A DNA stretch of 64,000 nt from JAWWPG01 sp963820035 (GCA_963820035.1 CAWFYK010000002.1:1205693-1269692); one strand, 5' to 3'. Positions 9,319-18,743 are shown, counted from the first letter of the stretch. The notes: generated by a model not told the origin, from the letters alone. Translations and numbers: made by a program.

Positions 9319-9570
9319 CTGCGCCGGCTGAACGCAAGGGGATGGTCGCGCGGGACGCGCTCCGGTCAGGATGGTAGAGCGGCGGGCCAGCAGGGTCACG
9401 ACGAATCCGATGAGCAGGGCGCTTGGTTAGCTCAGGGTGATCCCGATGCCGACCAGGGTTGGGCCGGGCTTCCTGCTGCTGGCCGTGCCCGGTGCGGTGT
9501 CGATGCTGCTCCTCGCGCAGCTGCGGCGCCGGGTGCCGTCGGTGGCGGAGCCGGATCCCGAGGACACCGC
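9319..9570. other. membrane-protein-like fragments on both strands
   Basis: The minus strand at 9319-9423 reads ALLIGFVVTLLARRSTIL, and the plus strand at 9437-9570 reads GFLLLAVPGAVSMLLLAQL followed by RRRVPSVAEPDP, which resembles the last helix and tail of an MFS transporter. Neither has a start or a partner segment. They may be relics of a transporter or chance hydrophobic frames. Confidence 0.2.
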
Positions 9571-10175
9571 GACCCCGGCGTCGCTGACCGCGGCCTGGGC
9601 CGAGAGGTCGCCGTTGAGGAGCTTGGCCAGCTTGCCTCGCGACACGGGGCTCGCCATCGGCCCCGCGGCGAGGACCTCGCGCAGCAACACCAGGTCGACG
9701 CCGCGGAGCTCGGCGTACGCCGCGGCCTCGGCCAGTCCGGTGACCATAACGATCAGATGAGTGTTCACGGCGAGCTTGGTCTCGAGGGCGCCGGGGACCG
9801 GCCCGCACCGGAACGTCCTCGCGGTCCGCGGTGCGAGCAGGTCCTCGACCTCGTCGAGGGCTGCGGGGCGGCCGGCGAGCATGCCCACGAGCTCGCCCGC
9901 GCGGGCGGGTCCGCTCGAGCCCGAGACTGGCGCCTCCACCAGCTCCCCGCCGCACGCGGCCAGCTGGTCGCCGAGCGAACGTGAGTACGCCGGGGAGACG
10001 GTGCCCGTGTGCACGATCGTGCGGCCGGCGACCTCGACCTCGAAGCAGTCGGCGCGACGACCGAGCACCGCGTCGACCACGTCGCCGTCGGCGAGCATGA
10101 CGACCACGACGTGCTGCACTAGGCGCGTGGCCATCGGCTCGCCCATGCACCCAGCCCCAGGAAGCGCACCGTCAT
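9570..10175 (-). pseudogene. 6-phosphogluconate-dehydrogenase-like NAD-binding oxidoreductase, decayed
   Basis: The gene starts at 10175 with MTVRFLGLG, then shifts frame into GCMGEPMATRLV, and lacks about 40 residues of the Rossmann fold before VVVVMLADGDVVDAVLG. The middle is good: EAPVSGSSGPARAGELVGML and the catalytic-Lys helix LETKLAVNTHLI with LAKLLNGDLSAQAAVSDA. The C-terminus is then lost to a frameshift. The intact family is HIBADH/GlyR1-like beta-hydroxyacid dehydrogenases. It follows the fusion gene on the same strand and may once have been the last gene of that operon. Confidence 0.7.
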
Positions 10176-10236
10176 GGGCAGATCCCACCCCGCGGGCCCG
10201 GGCGGTGTCACGGGCCAATCGCGCGGAGGTGGACTG

Positions 10237-12372
10237 CTACACGAGGTCGGCGAGCAGCGCGGCCGCGCGGGCCGCGCCGTCGGTCTCGACCGGCCGGGAG
10301 ACGACCTCGGCGACCAAGGTCTCGGCGATCGCCCGCGCGAGGTGGTCGGGGGCGGCGGCGTCGTCCCAGGACAGGCAGCGGCCGGCACCGTAGCGCTCGA
10401 GACGGTGCCTCACGTGGAGGTTCTGCTCGAAGTGGTGGCGCAGCGGGACGTAGACGAAGGGGCGGCCGGCGGCCGCGAGCTCCATGGTCGTGGTCAGCCC
10501 GCCCTGCACGACCGCGATGTCGCACGCGGCCAGCAGGCGGGGGAGGTCGGGAACGAAGGCGTGCACCTCCAGGCCGGGGCGGGCGGCGACGACGCCGGGG
10601 TCGACGCGCGGGCCGGTGACCACGACCATCCGCAGGCCGGGGACGAGACGCCGCGCGACGACGTACGACGCGGCGACGCGACGCAGCAGGTGGGTGCCGA
10701 CTCCGGAGCCGCCGACCGTGACGACGCAGACCTGCTCGTCGTCGCGCCAGCCCAGGTCGCGGCGCACCTCGGCGCGGTCGAGCGGCGCCGGGTCGAGCCC
10801 GGTGACGAAGCCGGCGAAGTCGTAGTGCTGCTCGGTCCACGCACGTATCTCGGGCAGGTCGGGCCCGAACGTGCCCGGCACCACGTCGTCGGGGTTGCCG
10901 ACGAAGATCGCGCGGTCGCGCAGCCACGGGAACCGCTCGACGTGCTCGATCATCTCGGCGTTGTAGTCGGCGGTCAGCTGCCCCTCGCGCTCGAGGGCGC
11001 CGGGCATCGGCAGCACCCCGACGAAGTCGGTCATCCAGGCGAAGGCGAAGCGCTTGAGCTCCGGGTTCTCGTGGAGGTAGTGGTCGATGTCCCAGGCCTC
11101 GTCCCCGACCACGAGGTCGAAGTCGCCGTCGCGCACCACGTCGTCGAAGACGTGGAAGTTGTTGACCAGGATCTCGTCCATCCGGCGCAGCGCCTCGAAG
11201 CAGTGCAGGTCGTGCTCGCCGGACTCGGCCTCGATGTGGCCCGACTCGCTGGCCAGCCAGGCGCTGGCGGGGTGCACGGTCTCGCCCGCCTGCTCGAGGA
11301 ACCGGGTGACCGGGTCCTGCGCTAGCCACTCCACCTGCACGTCGTCGCGCTCGCGCACCAGCGTCCGGGCGACCGCGAGGTCACGCCGGGCGTGACCCAG
11401 CCCGATCGGGGAGGAGACGTAGAGCACCTTACGGGGCCGCCTCGTGCCGCGTCGCCAGGTCGTCGGTCGCGGGCGCGGCGCCACGCGGCCGGCGAAGTCG
11501 TGGACGAGGTGGTTGACCTTCACCGGGTCGCGGGCCAGCGGGATGTGGCCGCCACCCTCGACGACCACGAGCTCGCCACCGGTCAGCTCGGCGATCCGCT
11601 CGCCGCTGGACAGCGGGCTGATCATGTCGCAGTCGCCGTGGATCACCAGCACGGGTGAGGTGACCGACCGGCACCACCCCTCCACGGTCTCGCGGGCTGG
11701 CAGCTCGCTGGCACGTTCGGCGGTGAGCACCTCCGGAACGGTGTCGAGGCCCCAGGTCACGCAGTCCTCGATCGGCTTGGTGGAGCGCGGCTCGGGGAAG
11801 CACATGCCGAAGAAGAACCAGAGGAAGTCCTCGTGCCGCTGCTCCCAGAACTCCGGGTCGTACTTGGCCCAGTGGTCCAGCGGGTCGCGGGCCACGCTCG
11901 GGACCGCGGACGGCGTCAGCTGCAGGGGGTCGCCGCCGGGCTGCAGGCGCGCGGCCTGGGTGTCGGTCAGCGGCACCGAGGCGCCGATGGTGACCGTGCC
12001 CAGCACCCGATCGCCGTGCTCGCCGGCCAGCTGGAGCGCCCAGAGGCCGCCCATCGACAGCCCGACGACGGCCGCGCGGTCGGTGCCGGTGGCGTCGAGC
12101 ACGGCGAGGGCGTGCTCGACCTGGCGGTCGTGGTGGTAGGCGTCGCTCGCCAGCGGCCGGTCGGAGAGGCCGTTGCCGGGCCCGTCGTAGGTGACCACCC
12201 GGTGATGCCGCGAGAGGTAGGGCACCTGCAGCTTCCAGAACCGTTTGTGGATGATCGTCCAGGTCGGCAGCAGCAGGATCGTGGGCCCGCCGTCGCCGTG
12301 CACCTCGTAGTGGAGCTTCACGCCGGCGCTCTCGACGTAGCCGTCGGCGTCCGGTTCCCGTGCGCGGGTCAT
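10237..12372 (-). CDS. alpha/beta-hydrolase fused to a UDP-sugar-type glycosyltransferase
   Basis: 711 residues. The ATG at 12372 lies 2 nt after the P450 stop, with AGGA inside the P450 end. Residues 1-300 are an alpha/beta-hydrolase: ILLLPTWTIIHKRFW, nucleophile GLSMGG, acid in HGDCDMISP, His in GGGHIPLARDP. After an Arg/Pro-rich linker (about 300-318), residues 319-711 form a GT-B glycosyltransferase: VLYVSSPIGLGHARRDLAVA at the acceptor domain, VTVGGSGVGTHLLRR, then the donor-site region VVQGGLTTTMELAAAGRPFV and a C-terminal RHHFEQNLHVRHRLE. This is the last gene of a five-gene overlapping operon. The fusion implies hydrolysis and glycosylation of the same or sequential intermediates; the substrate is unknown. 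Confidence 0.85.
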   Translation of the reverse strand: MTRAREPDADGYVESAGVKLHYEVHGDGGPTILLLPTWTIIHKRFWKLQVPYLSRHHRVVTYDGPGNGLSDRPLASDAYHHDRQVEHALAVLDATGTDRAAVVGLSMGGLWALQLAGEHGDRVLGTVTIGASVPLTDTQAARLQPGGDPLQLTPSAVPSVARDPLDHWAKYDPEFWEQRHEDFLWFFFGMCFPEPRSTKPIEDCVTWGLDTVPEVLTAERASELPARETVEGWCRSVTSPVLVIHGDCDMISPLSSGERIAELTGGELVVVEGGGHIPLARDPVKVNHLVHDFAGRVAPRPRPTTWRRGTRRPRKVLYVSSPIGLGHARRDLAVARTLVRERDDVQVEWLAQDPVTRFLEQAGETVHPASAWLASESGHIEAESGEHDLHCFEALRRMDEILVNNFHVFDDVVRDGDFDLVVGDEAWDIDHYLHENPELKRFAFAWMTDFVGVLPMPGALEREGQLTADYNAEMIEHVERFPWLRDRAIFVGNPDDVVPGTFGPDLPEIRAWTEQHYDFAGFVTGLDPAPLDRAEVRRDLGWRDDEQVCVVTVGGSGVGTHLLRRVAASYVVARRLVPGLRMVVVTGPRVDPGVVAARPGLEVHAFVPDLPRLLAACDIAVVQGGLTTTMELAAAGRPFVYVPLRHHFEQNLHVRHRLERYGAGRCLSWDDAAAPDHLARAIAETLVAEVVSRPVETDGAARAAALLADLV

Positions 12373-12374
12373 GG

Positions 12375-13646
12375 TCAAGTGTCCTGCGGGTGTGAGGCCC
12401 CCAGCAAGACCGGTAGGGAGCCGAGCCCGCGCAGGACGAGCCCGTCGCCGTGGCCCCAGCGCAGCTCCTCGGGAGGTACGGCGAGCCGCAGGTCGGGGAA
12501 GCGGGTCAGCAGGGCGGTGAAGGCGATCCGGGCCTCGAGCCGGGCCAGGCGGGCGCCGAGGCAGTGGTGGATGCCGTGCCCGAAGGCGAGGTGGGTGGCG
12601 CCGGCGCGCCGTACGTCGAAGGTCGCGGCCGCGGGGTCGCGCTCGACGTCGCGGCTGGCGGCGGCGAGCGACACCAGGACCTGCACGCCCTCGGGGATCC
12701 GGGTGCCCGCGAGGGTCAGGTCGCGGACGGCGTAGCGGAAGGTCGAGTGCGGCACGGGCGCGTCCCAGCGCAGGAGCTCCTCGATTGCCTGCGGCACGAG
12801 GCCGAGGTCGGCCACGAGCGCGTCGCGCTGGTCGGGGTGCGTGAGCAGGGCGACGACGCCGTTGCCGATCAGGCTGGTGGTGGTGTCGTGCCCGGCGACG
12901 ACGAGCTGGAAGAGCGTGGACAGCAGCTCCTGACGGGTCAGCTCGCCGGCGTGGCAGGCGGTCACCAGGTCGCCCACGAGGTCCTCGCTGGGGGCGTCCC
13001 AGCGGCGGTCGACGAGGTCGGTGAGGTACCCGACGACCGCGTCGGAGGCCGCCACCGCCGCGGGCGGCGGCCGCTCCGCGTCGTACGGCGCGAGGAGGGT
13101 CGCGAACCAGCCGGCGAGCCGCCGCTGGTCGTCGCGCTCGATGCCCAGCAGCTCGCCGATGACGGCGAAGGGCAGTGGCCCGGCGAAGCCGGCGACCAGG
13201 TCGACGGCCTCGTCACCGCCTGCGGCGGCGAGGTCGTCGAGCAGCTCCTCGGCGAGCTCCTCGATGCGCGGCTGGAGGGCCTGCAGGCGGGTGCGGGTGA
13301 AGGCCTGCGCGGTGAGCCGCCGCAGCCGGGTGTGGTCAGGCTGGTCGACGCTGAGCATGTGCCGGGCGAAATCGGGGCCGGGCAGCCCCTCGGCGACGAC
13401 GGCGCCGTCACGGGCCAGCGCGGCGTGCATGTCCTTGGAGAGGTCGGGGTGGTTGAGCGCCGCGCGGGCCGCGTCGTACCCGACCACGAGGAAGGCCCGG
13501 TGCCCGTCGGCGAGGGTGACCTCGTGCACCGGTCCGGCGGCGCGCACCTGCGCGAAGACCGGGAACGGGTCGTCGCGGTCGTGGTCGCCCCAGTGGGTGA
13601 GCGCCTGGCCCAGGGCAGGGTCGACGGCGTGGGGACAGGACGTCAT
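12375..13646 (-). CDS. cytochrome P450
   Basis: 423 residues, ATG at 13646. The frame is open further upstream, but that part is out-of-frame antisense of the neighbours. The I-helix motif is VVAGHDTTTSL (oxygen activation), the K-helix has EELLRWDAP (ExxR), and the heme loop is FGHGIHHCLGARLARLE with the Cys ligand. This is a class I soluble bacterial P450 that needs a ferredoxin and reductase; none is encoded nearby. Its start overlaps the stop of the SnoaL-like gene (ATGA), so expression is coupled. The context suggests hydroxylation of a small molecule later handled by the hydrolase-glycosyltransferase. Confidence 0.93.
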   Translation of the reverse strand: MTSCPHAVDPALGQALTHWGDHDRDDPFPVFAQVRAAGPVHEVTLADGHRAFLVVGYDAARAALNHPDLSKDMHAALARDGAVVAEGLPGPDFARHMLSVDQPDHTRLRRLTAQAFTRTRLQALQPRIEELAEELLDDLAAAGGDEAVDLVAGFAGPLPFAVIGELLGIERDDQRRLAGWFATLLAPYDAERPPPAAVAASDAVVGYLTDLVDRRWDAPSEDLVGDLVTACHAGELTRQELLSTLFQLVVAGHDTTTSLIGNGVVALLTHPDQRDALVADLGLVPQAIEELLRWDAPVPHSTFRYAVRDLTLAGTRIPEGVQVLVSLAAASRDVERDPAAATFDVRRAGATHLAFGHGIHHCLGARLARLEARIAFTALLTRFPDLRLAVPPEELRWGHGDGLVLRGLGSLPVLLGASHPQDT

Positions 13647-14008
13647 GACAGCCTCCGGAAGCCGGAGCACACGAGGTCGATCCGGCCCACGAGGCCGTCG
13701 TGCAGCGTGCAGACGAGGGTCTGCGTGAGCACGCGCGCATCGGCGTCGGGGTCGAGCAGCAGCTTGTAGTGGACCAGCACGCGGTCGCCGACCGCGTCCC
13801 CGCCGGTGTCGGCGAGCACGACGGTCTCGTAGCCGCCGAACCAGTCGGCGAAGCGGGACAGGACCGCATCCCGGCCGTGCTCCTCGATAGGCCCGCCGGG
13901 CAGCAGGGCCCGCAGGCGTACGGCGTCGCCGAGGCAGGCCCCCAGGCGGTCGGGGCAGCGGTCGGCGACCGCGGTGGCGACGGTGGTCGCCAGGGGATGG
14001 GTGTTCAC
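13643..14008 (-). CDS. SnoaL/NTF2-like small protein
   Basis: 121 residues from a GTG at 14008 with GGGAGG 5 nt upstream. The sequence has the cone-shaped NTF2 fold pattern: a helical N-terminus (VATAVADRCPDRLGACLG), then AVRLRALLPGGPIEEHGRDAVLSRF and the strands VLADTGGDAVGDRVLVHYKLLL and TQTLVCTLHDGLVGRIDLV. Family members are ring cyclases, isomerases or binding proteins. The GTG overlaps the flavoprotein stop (GTGA) and the stop overlaps the P450 ATG. Confidence 0.85.
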   Translation of the reverse strand: MNTHPLATTVATAVADRCPDRLGACLGDAVRLRALLPGGPIEEHGRDAVLSRFADWFGGYETVVLADTGGDAVGDRVLVHYKLLLDPDADARVLTQTLVCTLHDGLVGRIDLVCSGFRRLS

Positions 14009-15288
14009 GAGGCCTCCCTCGTCCGGGGTGCACACAACTGACGGTTCGTCCCGCCGGAGCTGACGGTTCGACTCGCCACAAGTGACGGTTCGGCATGCTT
14101 CAGGCGGGCGAGCAGGTGGGTAGCGAGGTCGTCGGCGTCCTGGCGCGCGCCGTCGATGTACGTCGAGCGGCGCCGGCGCAGCAGGGGCAGGCCGAGGGCG
14201 TAGAGGCCGGGCCAGGGGGTCACGCCGCCGTCGTGCACGAGACGCCCGCGGCGGTCGAGCACCGGCACGTCGAGCCAGGAGAAGTCGGGCCGCACGCCGG
14301 TCGCCCACATCACCGAGCGGATCTCACCGCTGCCGAGGTCGAGGCCGAGCGGGGCCTGCGGGACCGGCGTCGGGTCGGGCCGATCGGCGCGCCCGCCGGC
14401 GTGCTCGTCGATGGCGTCGAGCAGCCGGCCGAGCTTGAGGTCGGCGAGCGCGACGACGTTGGCGAGCGATCCCGAGAACTGGGCGAGGTCCCCGCGGAGG
14501 CCGGCGAGCCGGCCGACCAGGCGGACGCCGGTCCGCTGCAGCGCGCCGAGGTCGACCGGGCGCCCGCCCCCGGAGAGCTGGAGCGACGGCAGGCGGCGGG
14601 CGCGGACGAGGTCGTCCATCTCGTCCGCGCGCTGGTCGAGGATGCCGGCGGCATCCATCCAGCCGAGGATGTCGCGGCCGCGGTAGCGGCGCGGGACGCG
14701 GACGTGCTCGCCCACGGCCAGCGTGACCGGGCGTCCCGACCGCTGCAGCTCGTCGGCGATCTGCACGCCGCTGGCCGAGGCGCCGACGACCAGCACGCCG
14801 CCCTCGGGCAGCTGCCCGGGGTTGCGGTAGTCGAGGACCGGGACCGAGACGATGCCGCGGGGGAGGTGGCGGGCGAGGGGCGGGACGACGCTGCGGGTGG
14901 TGCCCGCGGCCAGCACGACGTTGCGGGCGTGCCACGGGCCCAGGTCGGTCTCCACCGCGAACCCGTCGCCGGCAGGCCGCACCGACGCGACCGTCGTCCC
15001 CGTGACCACCGGCGCGCCGGTGTCCGCTGCGTACGCGGTGACGAGGTCGGCCACGGCACCGGCGGTGAGGTAGCCGTCAGGTTGGTCGCCGTCGTAGTCC
15101 CGGCCCGGCAGGCGGGTCATCCAGCCGGGGGTCAGCAGGCGCAGGGAGTCCCAGCGCTGGGAGCGCCATGAGCTCGCCACCTCGCCGCGCTCGAGGACCA
15201 CGTGGTCGATCGAGCGGGCGGCGAGGTGACGGCTCATCGCGAGGCCGCAGTGACCGGCGCCGATGACGACTGCGGTGACGGTGCGCAT
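14005..15288 (-). CDS. FAD-dependent monooxygenase-like oxidoreductase
   Basis: 427 residues, ATG at 15288 overlapping the OsmC stop as TGATG. The FAD-binding Rossmann motif VVIGAGHCGLAMSRHL lies at residues 6-21 and is followed by LERGEVASSWRSQRWDSLRL, typical of YUCCA/CzcO-like flavin monooxygenases and putative potassium-transport flavoproteins. The NADPH-binding motif VLVVGASASGVQIADEL is in the middle, and the family Asp-Gly-Gly-x-[TP] region is seen as VHDGGVTPWPGLYALG. Substrate not deducible. Second gene in the operon. Confidence 0.88.
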   Translation of the reverse strand: MRTVTAVVIGAGHCGLAMSRHLAARSIDHVVLERGEVASSWRSQRWDSLRLLTPGWMTRLPGRDYDGDQPDGYLTAGAVADLVTAYAADTGAPVVTGTTVASVRPAGDGFAVETDLGPWHARNVVLAAGTTRSVVPPLARHLPRGIVSVPVLDYRNPGQLPEGGVLVVGASASGVQIADELQRSGRPVTLAVGEHVRVPRRYRGRDILGWMDAAGILDQRADEMDDLVRARRLPSLQLSGGGRPVDLGALQRTGVRLVGRLAGLRGDLAQFSGSLANVVALADLKLGRLLDAIDEHAGGRADRPDPTPVPQAPLGLDLGSGEIRSVMWATGVRPDFSWLDVPVLDRRGRLVHDGGVTPWPGLYALGLPLLRRRRSTYIDGARQDADDLATHLLARLKHAEPSLVASRTVSSGGTNRQLCAPRTREAS

Positions 15289-15857
15289 CAGACCACGGTG
15301 ACGGTGACGTCGGTTGGGTTGGTCATGATGTCGAAGACCGCCGAGCGCTTCTGCGACTGCGCGACGATGGCGCGGATGTCCTCGGGCGAGGCGTCCGCGT
15401 CGATCTCGTAGCTGACCGAGACCCCGCTGAAGCCGTTGCGGACGTCGGGGTCGGCACCGAGGATGCCCTGCAGGTCCATGTCGGCGGCGAGACCGGCCTT
15501 GACCGAGCGCAGCTGGATGCCGCGCTGCTGGGCCACGGCGGCGACGCCGGCGGTCAGGCAGGAGCCGAGGGCGGCCAGGACGTACTCGACGGGCGTCGGG
15601 CCGTTGTCGTTCGAGGCGAACTGGAGCGGGTGGTCGGCCTCGAGGCTGAACGTCGTGTGGTGGGCCTGGTCCTCGCCGAAGCCGTAGAAGCCCTCGATGT
15701 CCGAGCGGCTGTGGGTGCCGTTGACCCAGGTGACCGACGAGCGCCACTGGAACTGGGTGATCTCGGGGCTGGTCGCCGACGCCTCGCGTACGCCGATGAG
15801 GGCCTCGACGTTGACGCCGTTGTCGGCGGGGGCGGTGGCGGTGGTGGTCGTGCTCAT
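15288..15857 (-). CDS. OsmC-family peroxidase-like protein
   Basis: 189 residues. The ATG at 15857 is preceded by GGAG at 7 nt. Sequence features: TTFSLEADHPLQFASND, then GPTPVEYVLAALGSCLTAGVAAVA with the conserved C-terminal-type Cys, then ADMDLQGILGAD and SVSYEIDADASPEDI. OsmC/Ohr proteins reduce organic hydroperoxides with paired cysteines. Only one of the two usual Cys residues is clearly visible (in GSCLTAG); the other position (usually in the E-x-x-C region) is not, so catalysis is uncertain. It leads the operon, which fits detoxification of oxidants made by the monooxygenases. Confidence 0.87.
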   Translation of the reverse strand: MSTTTTATAPADNGVNVEALIGVREASATSPEITQFQWRSSVTWVNGTHSRSDIEGFYGFGEDQAHHTTFSLEADHPLQFASNDNGPTPVEYVLAALGSCLTAGVAAVAQQRGIQLRSVKAGLAADMDLQGILGADPDVRNGFSGVSVSYEIDADASPEDIRAIVAQSQKRSAVFDIMTNPTDVTVTVV

Positions 15858-15994
15858 GGTGGTGCTCCGTTTCTCGGCCGGCGGCCGGGTGGTTGTCGTT
15901 GGCCACACGCTCGCCGCCGGGCGCCGTCCGCCGCATCCGGTGGCCCCCCTAGTCGTGGATGACCGGGTGCCTCGGGGGCCCCTAGACTCGGCAC
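15858..15994. promoter_or_regulatory. divergent intergenic region of the P450 operon and LuxR regulator
   Basis: 137 bases separate the OsmC and LuxR starts. The heptamer CCCCTAG occurs twice in the same orientation at 15946-15952 and 15979-15985, 33 bp apart (about three helical turns), each near a G/C-rich run. The layout suits an activator site that reads both ways, but no consensus promoter is obvious. Confidence 0.35.
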
Positions 15995-18734
15995 GTGGAG
16001 GAGCCGCCGCTTCTGGGGAGGGACGCCGAGCGCGAGCAGGTCCGCCAGCTGCTGGCCACCGCCCGTCTGGGGGTGAGCGGGACGCTGGTTATCACCGGCG
16101 AGCCCGGGGTCGGCAAGACCGCCATGCTCGAGGACGCCCTGGCCGGGGTCGAAGGCATGCAGGTGCTGCGGGCGACCGGCCTCGACTCCGAGCGGCACGT
16201 GCCCTTCGCCGGGCTGCTCCAGCTGCTGCGCCCGGTGCTCGGCCTGCTCGACGCCCTGGCGCCCGCGCAGGCCGAGGCCCTCGGCGGTGCGCTCGAGCTC
16301 TCCGAGGCGGCGCCCGGCAGCGGTGACCGGTTCATGATCGGCGCCGCCGTGCTCGGACTGCTGTCGCGGTACGCCGAGAACGCGCCGGTCGTCGTCGTCG
16401 TCGACGACCTCCACGCGCTCGACCTGCCGTCCGCCGAGGCGCTGGTCTTCGCGGCCCGCCGGCTGGCGGCCGACCCCGTGGTCGTGCTGGCCACGGCCCG
16501 CAGCCCCGAGGCGGACCGGCTGGTGGCGGGGCTTCCGGTGCTGCCTCTGGGAGGGCTCCCCGACGAGGCCGCGGCGAGCCTCGCCGCCCGCGCCGTCGGC
16601 GGCCCGCTCGCGCCGGGCCGTCTCGAACCGCTACTCACCCTCGCCTCCGGCAACCCGCTGGCGCTGCTGGAGCTGGCGGGAGACGACCTCGACGCCCTGG
16701 CCACCGACCCGTCGGACCTGCCGGCGCGGGTGCCCGACGCGGTGACGTCGGCGTTCGCTCGCCGGCTCGACCAGCTCGACGAGGGCTGCCGGACCGCGCT
16801 GCTGGTGGCGGCGGTGTGCGGGGGCGACTTGCTGGTCACCACCCGCGCCTGCAAGGCGCTCGGCGTCGACGTCGAGGCGCTGGCCGGGGCCGAGGACGCG
16901 GGGCTGGTCTCGGTCCGTGGCGGCCAGGTGGCCTTCCGGCACCCGCTGGTCCGCGCGGCGTCGTACTCCCGCGCGGGTGCTCGTGAGCGTCGGGCCGCGC
17001 ACGCGGCGGTGGCCGGGTCGCTGCCGGAGTCCGACGACGACCGCCGCGCGTGGCACCTGGCCGAGGCCGTCTTGCGGCCCGATGCCGACACCTCGGACCT
17101 GCTCGCCCGCGCCGGCGAGCGGGCCCGGTCACGGACGGCGTACTCGGTCGCCTCGGGTGCGTTCGAGCGGTCCGCCCGGCTGCACCCCGACCCGGGCCCC
17201 CGCGCCGAGCGCCTGCTGCAGGCCGCGGAGACGGCGTGGTCGGCCGGCCTCACCGAGCGGGCCTTCGGCCTGCTCGACACCCATGCCCGAGCCGATCCTC
17301 CCGTGCCTGCGCAGGTGCGCGAGCTCGCCCTGCGCGGCGCCATCGCCGCCCGCACCGGACGGCTCGAGGACGCCCGGCAGATGCTGGTCGCCGCCGCGGA
17401 CCTCAGCACCGACCCTGCGGAGGAGTGCACGCTACCTCTCCGACGCCGTGCACGCGAGCTTCTACCTGGCGGGGGTGCCGGCGGCGCTGCAGCTCGCGCG
17501 ACGGCTGGTGGCGCTGGCCCCCCGGGTTACCGACCCGAAGGCCCGCGCCCTGGGGCTGATCGCGACCGGGATGACGCACATCGTCGCGGGCGAGCCCGGC
17601 GGCGCCGAGGACCTGCGCGCCGCGGTGCCGATCATCCGGTCCACGCCGGCGCTGCACCAGGACCCCCACCGGCTGTCGTGCGTGATGCTCGTGCCGCTGT
17701 TCCTGCGCGACAGCGAGCAGGCTGCGACGCTGCGCGAGTACGTCGAGCAGGTGCGCGCCACCGCAGGGGTCGGCGCGCTGCCCGCCGTCCTCTTCCATGT
17801 CGCCCGCGACCAGGCCACGACCTCGTCGTGGGCGGAGGCGGAGGCCAACTACAGCGAGTCGGTGCGGCTGGCCGAGGAGACCGGTCAGGTGACCGAGCGG
17901 CTGATGTCGCTGGCCGGGCTCAGCTGGCTGGAGGCGCGGCAGGGCCGCGAGGAGGCGGCCCGCGCGCACGCCGGGGACGTGCTCGGCGCGCTGGAGACCA
18001 CCCACCTGCACCTGGCCGAGGCGTGGACCCGCTTCGCGCTCGGTGACCTCGAGCTGTCGCTGGGCGAGCCGGCCCGCGCCGTCGCGCAGTTCCGCGCCCT
18101 CGAGGAGGCGATGCAGCGGCACGAGCTGGCCGACGTCGACCTGGTGCCCGGCCCCGAGTTGGCCGATGCGCTGCTGCGTTTGGGCGAGCCCGGTGAGGCG
18201 GTCGCGGTCGCCACCGAGTGCGCGGCCAGGGCCGAGGCCAAGGGGCAGCCGTGGGCGCTCGCGCGGGCCGCCCGGGCGCGCGGCCTGACGGCGCCGGACG
18301 CCGCGGCCGAGGGCTGCTTCGAGTCGGCGCTCGGCCTGCACGCCGCGACGCTCGACCGGTTCGAGGCTGCCCGCACCCGCCTGGCGTACGGCGCGTGGTT
18401 GCGGCGCGCGGCCCGTCGCGTCGACGCCCGCGAGCAGCTGCGGACCGCCCTCGAGGACCTCGAGGACCTCGGCGCCGCGCGGTGGACCGAGCACGCCGCG
18501 ACCGAGCTGGCCGCCACCGGCGAAACTGTGCACCGCCGGGGCACCGACCCGCGCAACCTGCTCACCCCGCAGGAGCTGCAGGTCAGTCTGCTGCTCGTCG
18601 AGGGCCGCACCACCCGGGAGGCGGCGGCAGCGCTCTTCCTCAGCCCGAAGACCGTCGAGTACCACCTGCGCAAGGTCTATACGAAGCTCGGCATCGCCTC
18701 CCGCGCCGAGCTGGCCGACGTGCTGGGAGGCTGA
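15995..18734 (+). pseudogene. large ATP-binding LuxR (LAL) regulator with one frameshift
   Basis: The first frame (GTG at 15995) has LLGRDAEREQVRQLL, Walker A GEPGVGKTAM, Walker B VVVVVDDLHALDLP and AAA-type helices. The coherent protein then shifts frame at about 17430 (EECT continues as RYLSDAVHASFYLAG) and ends at 18734 with a LuxR HTH: LTPQELQVSLLLVEGRTTRE, FLSPKTVEYHLRKVYTKLGI. Combined length is about 913 residues, the usual size for LAL proteins, which regulate adjacent secondary-metabolite or sugar operons in actinobacteria. The rest is intact, so a single indel (true mutation or sequencing error) is the only defect. It lies divergent to the P450 operon and probably controls it. Confidence 0.8.
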
Positions 18735-18743
18735 GCCCGGGCG

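Noticed and set aside
10174..11325. Long plus-strand reading frame
   Set aside because: Antisense shadow of the hydrolase-glycosyltransferase gene; no motifs, Gly/Val/Arg-rich, created by high GC.
12450..13769. Long plus-strand frame opposite the P450
   Set aside because: Shadow of the P450 frame. The P450 motifs (AGHDTT, ExxR, heme Cys) are on the minus strand.
13647..14096. Upstream extension of the P450 frame
   Set aside because: The extension is Arg-rich antisense-like sequence over the SnoaL gene; the ATG at 13646 fits the family.
14095..15171. Plus-strand frame opposite the flavin monooxygenase
   Set aside because: Shadow; the Rossmann motifs are all on the minus strand.
15289..15936. 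Upstream extension of the monooxygenase frame
   Set aside because: This region is the OsmC gene in another frame.
15982..17430. Minus-strand Ser/Arg-rich frame opposite the LAL regulator
   Set aside because: Low-complexity antisense of GC-rich codons; no domain.
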